Positions 28,717 through 37,005 of a DNA stretch of 64,000 nucleotides are shown one piece after another. A model generated the notes under the pieces. That model was not told where the DNA came from. It saw only the letters and a list, made by a program, of their open reading frames with translations, and made no database searches. Position 1 is the first letter of the stretch. Every line of letters begins with the position of its first letter. The stretch is from Porphyridium purpureum. Taxonomy: Eukaryota > Rhodophyta > Bangiophyceae > Porphyridiales > Porphyridiaceae. The translations under genes were made by a program, and so were the position numbers. Where the stretch lies: the NCBI GenBank assembly GCA_008690995.1, contig VRMN01000001.1, forward strand, positions 1,674,001-1,738,000, in the 5' to 3' direction.

Positions 28717-30711
28717 CTATGAATTCCGCCGATCAATAGTCGGACTCATCAGCGTTCGTCGCATGCTCAAGAAATTGGGCCGTTGACCACCACTACCGCT
28801 ACCGGTGCCCTCCTGATATTGTAATGTAGAACCACGTGCTTTGCTGAACTGGAATTGTTTCAACGCGAGCCCTCCTAGAGCCAAGAAAACCAGGATGAGA
28901 ACGAATTTGTAGCTCCCGGTGCGAGCCGACGAAACCGCAGGCGTGCGGAAAACCTCCTTCGGCTGCTTTCGCTGTTTTGTATGTTCATGAGTTGTCGAGT
29001 ACCCTACATGACTGGCCGCGCCAGTGTCACTCAAGCCACTTGAGCTGTTTGCGCTCCCCGGCGATTGGGTACCGTCGTCAACTGCTACGTCTCGAAGATC
29101 TTTTGACGAATGCAAGTCAGGAGCTAAGCCGTCGCGCTGTTGCTCTGCTCGGGTGTCCTCTCGATCTGCAGTCAGCGCATCGACAGGCTCCTCTTTCGAA
29201 ATACCGCCACGCGCTTGGGCATCCGCAAGGTCTCCCGAAACTGGAAGCCCGTCTCCTGGGTTGCTCTCGTCAGAATGGGGACCGGCGTCAGAGTGTCCAT
29301 CCGGACTTGCCTGATAATTCGCTCGTAAAGGCTCAGCCTTTTCAGCTTTTGCTCTGCTTTCACTATTACCCTCGAGATCACCCGGCCCATTCGGTTCTTC
29401 TGCGCGAGTTTCGCGGGGCTCGTCGGTTCCGACTCGAAGCGCTTTTTCTTGCTGATCTCCGCGTCCGTCTTCATCTTGTCCTTCTGCTACATTTCGGATA
29501 TCATTCCGTAGCGCCTCGTCACGCTCAAAAGCCGCCTTGTCGTATCGATTCGCGTGTTCCTCTTCCGGCTGTGCCTGCTCATTTTCGCTCTGCAGACCTT
29601 CTGCCCGATTCGCCTCTTCAATGTGACCTGCTGATTCATGTGGTACTGTCTCTGGCTGCTGTGGAGATTTCGTGTCCATCTCGTCCGCTTGCACAGGAGC
29701 ATTTTGGGCAGTATTTTCACCGAATCCGCCTCGGACGCGCACATCCACAGCGTCACGCTGTTCCTCTGCCACGATACTTTCGTCCCCGAGGGATCGCGAA
29801 GGAGACATTGCGTCTTTGTCGCTCTGCTGTGGTTCCTGTTGTGCTCTGTTATTGTCTTCTTGTGACTGCCCAACAGCATCTCTCGACATCGAAATCTCGA
29901 TTGCCGAAAGATCCTGCTTACTTGGCTCCGCGTGCGCTCCAGATCTCTCCGCCTCGCCATCCTGTTGGCCCGGAATATCGCTCTGTTGTTCTTCTTTCTG
30001 ATACTGCGGCGGCGGCAGCGGGGACTCTGCTTGCCCATCCTCGGCATGCTGTTGGTCGGTCGATTCTTCCAGAGGAAGCCTTGCACTCGCATCTGGCTCT
30101 TTTTGCCTATTTTGCGCCTGTTCATCGACCGATGCCAAGTTATTTGGCTCCTGCTGATCTTTGTGCCGCCGCTTTTTTGTTTCATCCTCTTGTCCGGCGT
30201 CATCGATCCAAACATTATCTAAACCATTCCTGCCATGTGTTTCGTGAATTGCGTCCAACTTGGCCTCGTGCTCGGTTTTCTCCTGAACTCCAACTTGGTC
30301 AATATCATTGCTTGAGCTCTGAGCGCCTCCCATGGCCTCGTCTACCTCTGCCACAAAGCTCGCCGTCCCTTCCGCCAGAACGGCCGAGCCAGAATCCTCA
30401 CTCGCTGTCGCTTTCGGTTCCCGCCGATCCTCAGCGGGTGTGGCTGCCTGTAGCTCAGAATTCACAAGAATTGTCTCGGTTCCCAGAGAATCTGATGGCG
30501 CCCTACCTCCAACCTCTTCAATGGCCGACGGCATCACAGGCGCCGCATGAGCTTTGCGAAACACGCAGCCCTGTGCAAGAAGCATGGCTACCACGAAAAT
30601 CAGAGCGCAACCGCGTCGAGCAGCCCGCTGCCAGTGACCACGCGGCTCGCCCCCGGGACGTCGTGCGATAGTCTCTTTCTTCGCGGGACGCATACTGACC
30701 AGCTCGTTCAT
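28717..30711 (-). CDS. Acidic, Glu/Gln-rich single-pass membrane protein of the secretory pathway, unknown
   Basis: The 664-residue protein has a signal sequence or signal anchor at about residues 35-55 (CALIFVVAMLLAQGCVF, then a possible cleavage AHAAP). A ~510-residue highly charged Glu/Asp/Gln/Ser-rich lumenal region with no fold follows. A C-terminal TM helix (FVLILVFLALGGLALK) is followed by a short basic tail. I recognise no family. The layout would fit a lumenal calcium-buffering or scaffold protein, but that is speculation. Start ATG at 30711. It is divergent from the GT61-like gene with only 146 bp between start codons. Confidence 0.6.
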   Translation of the reverse strand: MNELVSMRPAKKETIARRPGGEPRGHWQRAARRGCALIFVVAMLLAQGCVFRKAHAAPVMPSAIEEVGGRAPSDSLGTETILVNSELQAATPAEDRREPKATASEDSGSAVLAEGTASFVAEVDEAMGGAQSSSNDIDQVGVQEKTEHEAKLDAIHETHGRNGLDNVWIDDAGQEDETKKRRHKDQQEPNNLASVDEQAQNRQKEPDASARLPLEESTDQQHAEDGQAESPLPPPQYQKEEQQSDIPGQQDGEAERSGAHAEPSKQDLSAIEISMSRDAVGQSQEDNNRAQQEPQQSDKDAMSPSRSLGDESIVAEEQRDAVDVRVRGGFGENTAQNAPVQADEMDTKSPQQPETVPHESAGHIEEANRAEGLQSENEQAQPEEEHANRYDKAAFERDEALRNDIRNVAEGQDEDGRGDQQEKALRVGTDEPRETRAEEPNGPGDLEGNSESRAKAEKAEPLRANYQASPDGHSDAGPHSDESNPGDGLPVSGDLADAQARGGISKEEPVDALTADREDTRAEQQRDGLAPDLHSSKDLRDVAVDDGTQSPGSANSSSGLSDTGAASHVGYSTTHEHTKQRKQPKEVFRTPAVSSARTGSYKFVLILVFLALGGLALKQFQFSKARGSTLQYQEGTGSGSGGQRPNFLSMRRTLMSPTIDRRNS

Positions 30712-30857
30712 CACGACGGAAAGCCGTGCAGCTCGCGCACCGAGAGTGTCGCTGTCTCAAAAACACAGCAAACGTAAAGTCAACAAGTGCGACCGAGCTG
30801 TATGGATTACCAACCAGGACGGGTGGCGGAAGTTTGGCAGAGCGGGCGCAGCTCAGG

Positions 30858-32327
30858 ATGAAGCCACGTCCATTCTTGGCGTGGCTACATTCGCAGTTGA
30901 CCTCAAAGAGTTCAGCACCACGCGCGACTGTGATCGCGGCGGCTGTGTGCGTGTCGCTTGTGGTTTTAAGTTTCTTAGGCGTAGCGTTCTCGGTTGTTTT
31001 GGGTGCTGAAAAGCGCGATTCAAAAGTGTCGCCAGAGCTACAGCCTACCAAGGCCGCGCGAATGCTTGGTGTGCTGGAAGTTTCGGATCATGATTTCCGA
31101 GACTCGACCCAGTACAGCCCACTAGTGGTTTCAGAATGTGTCGTTCATATGCCTCAACACTATGCACCGTGTCTGGCCTCGTCGATGCCGTTTGCCGTCG
31201 AGTTTGGCGAGGAGCTGATGTATCCGAGTTTCAGAATAGCAGTGCCAAATTTTGCCGATGATCATTCGCGCATGAGATTCTTCGACCGCATGCGCAGCGA
31301 GAATCTTGTTGAGACAGCATCTGAGCCCTCAGTGCTGCGGGGCGTACTGAATGACCATTCGGTCACAGTTGGTGAGCGCCACGCGCGCAACTTTATTTTG
31401 CGCGATGTGGTCGTGAGTGCGCAAGGCGCGCAGGCGTTGCGTCAGCAGGTATGCAGTGCCGAGAGAATTGACCTGGACGTTTGGCCGACGTACAAGAACA
31501 TTAGTGAAAGTACCATGGAAATTTCAAGAGCAATCATCGCAGCTGACCAGGTGCCACTAAGCTTGTACAATCTTTTGGATCAAAGTACACGTGTTCTTGA
31601 GCAAGTGTGGCATTTGATCAGTCCATCAACACACATCTTGGTTCCTTCGCTCATTGAGAAAGGCAGTGAGGCGGATCAATTGTTCCAACTGCTCGGTATC
31701 GTAGCGAAACCGCTGAGTCAAGATGAAACGGCACGTTTTCATGAGCTCCTCATTTCATGTCAAGAGTCTTTGATACATCCTTTTTTGCTGATCCGGCTCT
31801 CGGAGCGCCTGGGCATTTGGACGAAAGATCAGACACCACCGCAGCCCAAGGTGGTCTTGTACATTGATGCCACTTCACCAGATCCAGGATTCGCCGGGAG
31901 CGAGCGCGTTCTCATCGACGTTTTGGCGGCAACTTTAAAAGGTCGTGGCGAGAATGAGCGATTGGTGCGATGGTCTGACTTGACGCGCAAAATGACATCG
32001 TTGGAGGACCGAATTGCCTTTTTAAGGGATCAAGTCTCAATCATTGTCGGCCCTTCTGGTGATGACATGCGATTCCATCGATTCGCTCGCCGAAGCACTT
32101 TGGTCATCGAGCTCATGTCCGAGGCGCGGATTTCTTTGCGTACATGGGAGGAAGCTCGAATTCTGGAGCAAAACTTTTGGCTCTTCGCGCTTCGCACAGA
32201 CGCAAATGGTCGTATACTATTGCCGGAAACCACGCTACAGAGTCTCTCCAAAATAATCACAGAGCATCTCTTCCAAAGAAGCGTGGCGCCTAGCGGGGCG
32301 TCGAAATTTTACGACTGGCATTTCTGA
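30858..32327 (+). CDS. Type II membrane protein, GT61-like glycosyltransferase (putative)
   Basis: A short cytosolic N-terminus and one TM helix (about 22-46, VIAAAVCVSLVVLSFLGVAF) are followed by a lumenal domain. The C-terminal part (VVLYIDATSPDPGFAGSERV, then FLRDQVSIIVGPSGDDM and LVIELM) resembles the GT61 (DUF563) end, where members read 'R...R.I.NE', '..Q...VG.HGA' and 'VIEI'. GT61 contains EOGT, POMGNT2 and the plant beta-1,2-xylosyltransferase of N-glycans. The GHGA motif is changed to GPSGDD, so assignment and activity are uncertain. The first ATG is at 30858 (489 aa). Its neighbours are glycosylation genes. Confidence 0.55.
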   Translation: MKPRPFLAWLHSQLTSKSSAPRATVIAAAVCVSLVVLSFLGVAFSVVLGAEKRDSKVSPELQPTKAARMLGVLEVSDHDFRDSTQYSPLVVSECVVHMPQHYAPCLASSMPFAVEFGEELMYPSFRIAVPNFADDHSRMRFFDRMRSENLVETASEPSVLRGVLNDHSVTVGERHARNFILRDVVVSAQGAQALRQQVCSAERIDLDVWPTYKNISESTMEISRAIIAADQVPLSLYNLLDQSTRVLEQVWHLISPSTHILVPSLIEKGSEADQLFQLLGIVAKPLSQDETARFHELLISCQESLIHPFLLIRLSERLGIWTKDQTPPQPKVVLYIDATSPDPGFAGSERVLIDVLAATLKGRGENERLVRWSDLTRKMTSLEDRIAFLRDQVSIIVGPSGDDMRFHRFARRSTLVIELMSEARISLRTWEEARILEQNFWLFALRTDANGRILLPETTLQSLSKIITEHLFQRSVAPSGASKFYDWHF

Positions 32328-32356
32328 GACCACCGTTATTCAAAGATGCAGGCCGC

Positions 32357-34189
32357 TCACCAAACAGAGAGTCCATCTGGGCACTGAACGGGCGCCCGCT
32401 GTAAGCGTTCGGCTAAATATTTCTCAACTGCGGATGCCCCATGCTCAAGCCTCAAAGCGGATGGCCGTTCAAGGGCTTCTTCAATGGAAGAGCCCTTCCA
32501 TATTTCTTTCGGGAATGTGCTCTGATTGACCGGTCCACCAGAATGCCACAAGAACCCATGAGCTGTCTGAACTGGTGAGCCGCGGCTCAAAATGCAACGA
32601 GCACTTTGAACGCCCTGTACAGCATGCGGCAAAAGGAACGGGAACCGATTGGGGTTGTATCTCACGGCCCAAGGTATACTATTCGCAATAAGTTTGCGAA
32701 CGCTCTTCTCGACTAGGGACGTGTGTTTACCGCCTCGAAAAGATTGCCAAGGGTCTGAGGACCATATCAAGTGATTGGGGGTCAGCATGCCCTTCCGAGC
32801 CATTTCAAATATCCAAGGATACATCGAATTGATCGCGTTCGCTTCAATCACGGATAGCGTTTTCAGCAATTGGAATACTGGCTCATTCACACTAGAGATG
32901 TGGACTCCGCAACCGGGGCCCATGAAGTGGTGCATAATGTGGGCTTGGTGCGTGCGAATGAGACCGTTCCAACTATGCAATACGTCATGCAGCGGTTCGA
33001 CCAACGGCCCCACATCCCAGGCGACATCCAAGTACTCCAATGCAAATGCTTTTGAAGGGACGACACCGGCTTCAGTCCATTCACGCAGAACGTGCTGAAA
33101 CACAAGATCTTTCGGCTCCTGCAGCCGTGACCGCTCATGCCACTCAAAATTGAGCTTGAAGAGGACAGGCATGAGAGCCACGGTCGCCTGCCTTTGCGAA
33201 TGCAAATTTGGTTTTAGCGTGCAGAACTTCAAGTGCTTCAAAGTGTGCGCTAGAGCAATCTCGTCCTCATCGTTTTGAATAGCAAACGCCATGTGTGCCT
33301 GGTCGGCGGCAACTGCCTTGACCTTTTGCGCGAGCGGGTGCCCAGACACCTTGAGCTTGGCGACTGACAAGTGTCGCGGCGCGCGCTCAAAGTCCCAGTC
33401 GGCGACCTGTGACCCGGCTAGGTCTGCTTCGCTACCAAATACGTACAGCATTTTGTCCGCGAACCGGGCCCATCTTTCTGGGTTTGTTGCGATCGAGTCG
33501 CGCAGATAGAATGGCTTTCTGGTTCCTTTCTGTGTCATGGCGCCTTCGTATACGACAAAGACGTCAACGTATTCGTACGTCTCGAGCATGCGGATCTCGA
33601 GGAGGTCGAGATTGTAGCCAACCAAAACAAAATCCACAATAAATGCAGGGCTGGCTCGCCGCTCACCACTCAACGCCAGCTTGTACCGATCATTTTGGCA
33701 CTCCAAAGGGATTTCGTCAGGGTTCTGCTCGATCGCGAGCCCTTCAGCAGGCTCTGCAACCACGTAGGGTTCTATGAGCTCGAGAATCTGTGAAGTGTTG
33801 GCGTCCTCGTCCGGCAAGGTCCCGTGCGGCCATCTCTGCGCATTACTGATGAGAAGATTCACAAACGCCTGAGAATCATACGTCCTCTTTATTGAGGACT
33901 TTTTCTTTGGCTTGCCGCTTGGTCCATGCAAAAGCTTGATAATATCCTTCACCGAAATGCCACGTGCTATCTGCTCTTCTACTGCAGGAGGAATCAAGAC
34001 CGGGAAGACAGACTTGGCGCTGTCGGAGCGCATCCACACCGCTCTTCGGTTCGCATTTGCGCTTCGTATGCATTGGAACAATCCGGTTTCCGTGCAGCCG
34101 GCTGAAAGCGAGGGTGTGAGAAAGTATGCAATCAGAGCAGCATTCAAGAGCACGCCCACGCCCACACACACCGCCACAGTCCAACGCAT
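32357..34189 (-). CDS. GT17-family (MGAT3-like) glycosyltransferase, type II membrane protein
   Basis: The N-terminal TM helix is RWTVAVCVGVGVLLNAALIA. The lumenal domain contains IVDFVLVGYNLDLLEIRMLE, YVDVFVVYEGAMTQKGTRKP, and later AIQNDEDEIALAHTLKHLKF. These match the GT17 pattern 'F.FN.ELDLLEIRL.EL..VD.FV..E...T..G..K' and its D.DEI metal-site motif. MGAT3 adds the bisecting GlcNAc to N-glycans in the Golgi; algal and bacterial GT17 members may use other substrates. Start ATG at 34189 (610 aa). An AACCGTTT word (34272) and a GGCTAA repeat (34252) lie just upstream, in the 123-bp space before the end of GH47. Confidence 0.78.
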   Translation of the reverse strand: MRWTVAVCVGVGVLLNAALIAYFLTPSLSAGCTETGLFQCIRSANANRRAVWMRSDSAKSVFPVLIPPAVEEQIARGISVKDIIKLLHGPSGKPKKKSSIKRTYDSQAFVNLLISNAQRWPHGTLPDEDANTSQILELIEPYVVAEPAEGLAIEQNPDEIPLECQNDRYKLALSGERRASPAFIVDFVLVGYNLDLLEIRMLETYEYVDVFVVYEGAMTQKGTRKPFYLRDSIATNPERWARFADKMLYVFGSEADLAGSQVADWDFERAPRHLSVAKLKVSGHPLAQKVKAVAADQAHMAFAIQNDEDEIALAHTLKHLKFCTLKPNLHSQRQATVALMPVLFKLNFEWHERSRLQEPKDLVFQHVLREWTEAGVVPSKAFALEYLDVAWDVGPLVEPLHDVLHSWNGLIRTHQAHIMHHFMGPGCGVHISSVNEPVFQLLKTLSVIEANAINSMYPWIFEMARKGMLTPNHLIWSSDPWQSFRGGKHTSLVEKSVRKLIANSIPWAVRYNPNRFPFLLPHAVQGVQSARCILSRGSPVQTAHGFLWHSGGPVNQSTFPKEIWKGSSIEEALERPSALRLEHGASAVEKYLAERLQRAPVQCPDGLSVW

Positions 34190-34312
34190 GGCTTGCGTTC
34201 CAGTGTTGCTGCGTTCCAACGCCTCGCGTTTCTTTAATCAATCAATCGTCACTAAATGGCTAAAGTGGCAGAACCGTTTGCGAAATTCGGAGCAGAAAGC
34301 CGTTGTTGTCTC

Positions 34313-36349
34313 TCAGGAGCTGGCTTGACAGACGATGGGGTACGGATTCTCGGGAACGATAAGAAGAGGGTGCGCCTCTGTGTTCAGCACAAATACATTA
34401 CTGAGTGGGTTCATGAAGTCGCGGTCTTCGCTGAACAGTAGGTACAAGTACTTGAACGTCTCGGCCAGAACCCACGTGTCTTGCGGGCCGCTCTGATGGC
34501 CCGCCGCAGACCCATGCACAGTTGAAAGCCCGGCATATCCGCCTGCATCTACGCGAAAGCCTTCCTCCATTGCTTGGTAAATGCGCCGCCCCTCTGCGCG
34601 GAACGTTTCACGCTCGTCCCAAAAGACACGCGACAGAACAAATAAGGATTCCACGTGTTCCGGCCACGGACAGGAGAAAGATTCAGCTACGCGCACAACA
34701 TCTCCGCGGACGTTCACACTGTTCGGGGCCAGGTGCGCGCTGAAGAGCGTGTACATGGAACTGCACATGTTCAATACTTTTCGCGCAGCTGTCATGTGCG
34801 ATTCAGACGCGTTCTCGCCCCGATCACGATCAAGTCCGTATCCAAGCGCAAACATTCCAGGCAGGAAACATCCAAGATGAAACCAAGTCGACGACGGCCG
34901 AAAGTGTGGCCCTCTCTTGTAGCTTTCGCTCGGAGCCGTTGGCGTGGAAGTGTCGTTGAGCTGAACGCCTTGCTTCAGCAGTCGTACAAGACTGTAGCCT
35001 ACCGTGTCAGCAATGTACGAACGCTTTTCATCCAGTGAGACTGAGTGTTCTCGAATCATGCTGTCTGCCGCGCGCATGTACATTTCCCTCAATACAGACT
35101 CAGCCATCCCGGTCTGCACCCACATTTTCAAAAGATACTCGTACCATGAGTCGCCATTCGGTCCAAACACGATATCACCGCGCATCGCTTCAGAGTGGGC
35201 CGAAACGTCACCTCGATACAAGCCGTTGAGCTCGCGAGTTTTTTGGGCCAAGCAAATCACGCGATTCGCAACCGCAGCAAACCGCTCTTCCCCGGTGACC
35301 TGAGCGAGAAACCTAAACTCCATCACCATGGCTTCAGCCACGACAGCGTTGTCACCACTCACCTCCCCTGAGTGTAGGTTGACATACTTGTACGGCCAGC
35401 CTGAATGCGACTTTTCGAGGGCCGGAAGAAGGCGGTAACCTACTTCTTTCGCTTTTTCGAGAAAGACGGTGTCTCCACCGGTCACCGTGTACGCGCCAAG
35501 CAAGCCGCCGAGTATTCGAATCACGTTTTCAAAAAATTGCACGCTGACGTCCTTATCCAGCACGAGTTCATTCAAAATAAAGTGTCGCGCTTTCTCGAAC
35601 TCATCGTGCATGCCAACCAGATACAGTGTGTCAATGGCATCAATTATACTCGCCGCCTGTCCACCAAATGTTTTGGAATTTGAACCTTTCTTTTCCAAGG
35701 GCAACAAAAGATCCATACCCCATGCCATCGATGCGTAGGAATTCCACGCAAAGCGAATCATGCCACGAATCTTTTCCTGATCCTCTGTTTCCGCAGTCAT
35801 CTGCCGAAACGGTCGAGAGCGGTCAAGGTCGGGCTTCCAAGCGCTTTCCTCAGAAGGAGACCGATTTCTTTCTGTGCGGCCTGCTCCCGTTTCTCTGTCA
35901 TGAAGATTCCGTGCTGAGTCCTCTGCCTCCCGGGAGCGCGAGTTTGCGGTGCCGGGCTCTAGCTTTTCCTTTCCCGCATCCCTAAGCGTCGCTGACTGGA
36001 CGACCTCGTCAGATCCGCGCGATTGCAAACGCGAGCCATCATCGTACCCGATGTTGAAACCACGGACAGGAAGATCCCTTTTCCTGCGGCTCTCCTCGAT
36101 GCGCGCTGGATTCACAGTCGCAGCGTCCGACTGGGTGCGGGTACCTACCGCATGACCGTTGAGTAGACTATCCGGACGCCCCCATTTTAGATTCAACAGC
36201 AGGAGCAACACCGCCAAGGACGTCACGACCAGCGCGGCGGTCACAACGGCGCGAGAGCGATACCCGATACTGCTTCCCAACGTGAACCACGTGCCCCTCA
36301 CATACTTCTTCACGCTTCCTAGCCGAACATCGCCGTACAGCATACTCAT
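34313..36349 (-). CDS. Class I alpha-mannosidase (GH47), type II membrane protein
   Basis: A cytosolic tail and one TM helix (about 34-54, AVVTAALVVTSLAVLLLLLNL) precede a ~170-residue stem and the GH47 (alpha/alpha)7 domain to the C-terminus. Signatures include MIRFAWNSYASMAWGMD, IDAIDTLYLVGM (a catalytic-face Asp), ESLFVLSRVF and the final LSNVFVLNTEAHPL with the Thr that ligates calcium. These enzymes trim alpha-1,2-mannose from Man9-Man5 glycans in the ER or Golgi. The start is ATG 36349 (MSMLYGD; 678 aa) or six bases inside it. It lies tandem with the GT17-like gene on the same strand. Confidence 0.93.
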   Translation of the reverse strand: MSMLYGDVRLGSVKKYVRGTWFTLGSSIGYRSRAVVTAALVVTSLAVLLLLLNLKWGRPDSLLNGHAVGTRTQSDAATVNPARIEESRRKRDLPVRGFNIGYDDGSRLQSRGSDEVVQSATLRDAGKEKLEPGTANSRSREAEDSARNLHDRETGAGRTERNRSPSEESAWKPDLDRSRPFRQMTAETEDQEKIRGMIRFAWNSYASMAWGMDLLLPLEKKGSNSKTFGGQAASIIDAIDTLYLVGMHDEFEKARHFILNELVLDKDVSVQFFENVIRILGGLLGAYTVTGGDTVFLEKAKEVGYRLLPALEKSHSGWPYKYVNLHSGEVSGDNAVVAEAMVMEFRFLAQVTGEERFAAVANRVICLAQKTRELNGLYRGDVSAHSEAMRGDIVFGPNGDSWYEYLLKMWVQTGMAESVLREMYMRAADSMIREHSVSLDEKRSYIADTVGYSLVRLLKQGVQLNDTSTPTAPSESYKRGPHFRPSSTWFHLGCFLPGMFALGYGLDRDRGENASESHMTAARKVLNMCSSMYTLFSAHLAPNSVNVRGDVVRVAESFSCPWPEHVESLFVLSRVFWDERETFRAEGRRIYQAMEEGFRVDAGGYAGLSTVHGSAAGHQSGPQDTWVLAETFKYLYLLFSEDRDFMNPLSNVFVLNTEAHPLLIVPENPYPIVCQASS

Positions 36350-37005
36350 CGTGACCGAGGTCAGGCACAAGCCGTCAAATATCTCGGTCCATCCAGTACG
36401 CGCGAAGCACGCCAGTCGGCCTATCTTCCTTCTCGTCTCTGATCCACCACATGGACCGGTGCCGAGCAGGGCACGTGCATCGATGAGAGATATCCTGGCG
36501 CTTCCAAACCTCCTCGTCACAAGCGATGCTCACGTCGGGTTGAAGGCTGCGCGCAGCTCCTAAGCTTTGCTTTCTATCTCGGGCTGCAGCATGACCAGGC
36601 ACACCTGCCCCCAAAATCGGCTCGCTCGATACCAAGCGGTACAGTGCAACGCTCTCTCAGAGTGTACCTGATGTAAGCACGCTCATCTGTCACCGATTGG
36701 GTGGGTGTACAGCTTATGTACAGCTTATGTACAGCTTATGTACAGCTTGTGTACAGCTTGTGTACAGCTTGTGTACAGCTTGTGTACAGCTTGTGTACAG
36801 CTTGTGTACAGCTTGTGTACAGCTTGTGTACAGTGCTTATTTGAGAGGAAGGCTGTTTTAGTAGGGACGGTGGGAGGGGGGGAAGGGAGAGGGAGAGGGC
36901 GACGTGCGTGGGTGGCGACGTGCACACATGAGAGGGAGACGGCAGGACGCGAAAGGCAAAGTGGGAGGCTGGGAGAGGGAGTGTGGCGTTAGGTGGAAGG
37001 GGGCA
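36350..37005. other. Divergent intergenic region carrying the 11-bp minisatellite
   Basis: This 656-bp space lies between GH47 (-) and the RRM-R3H gene (+). It holds GTAC words at 36639 and 36664, the tandem array at 36706-36833 and a G-rich, purine-rich tract from about 36865 to 37020. Confidence 0.65.
36706..36833. repeat. 11-bp minisatellite of TGTACAGCTT(A/G), about 11.6 copies
   Basis: Three units end in A (from 36706, 36717 and 36728) and eight end in G (36739 to 36826), followed by a partial TGTACAG. Apart from that last base the units are identical. Each carries TGTACAGCT, which holds the same GTACAG core found in promoter clusters elsewhere in the window. The array lies about 170-300 bp upstream of the RRM-R3H start codon. 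Being 11 bp, it shifts frame each unit and is not coding. Confidence 0.95.

Noticed and set aside
28977-30671. 564-codon plus-strand frame opposite the acidic membrane protein
   Set aside because: Its Leu/Pro/His/Ser-rich content is the complement of a Glu/Gln-rich repeat-like coding strand. The minus-strand frame has a signal sequence and TM helix and is the better gene.
36706-36833. CRISPR-like array
   Set aside because: Units are directly adjacent with no spacers; it is an 11-bp minisatellite in a eukaryotic promoter.
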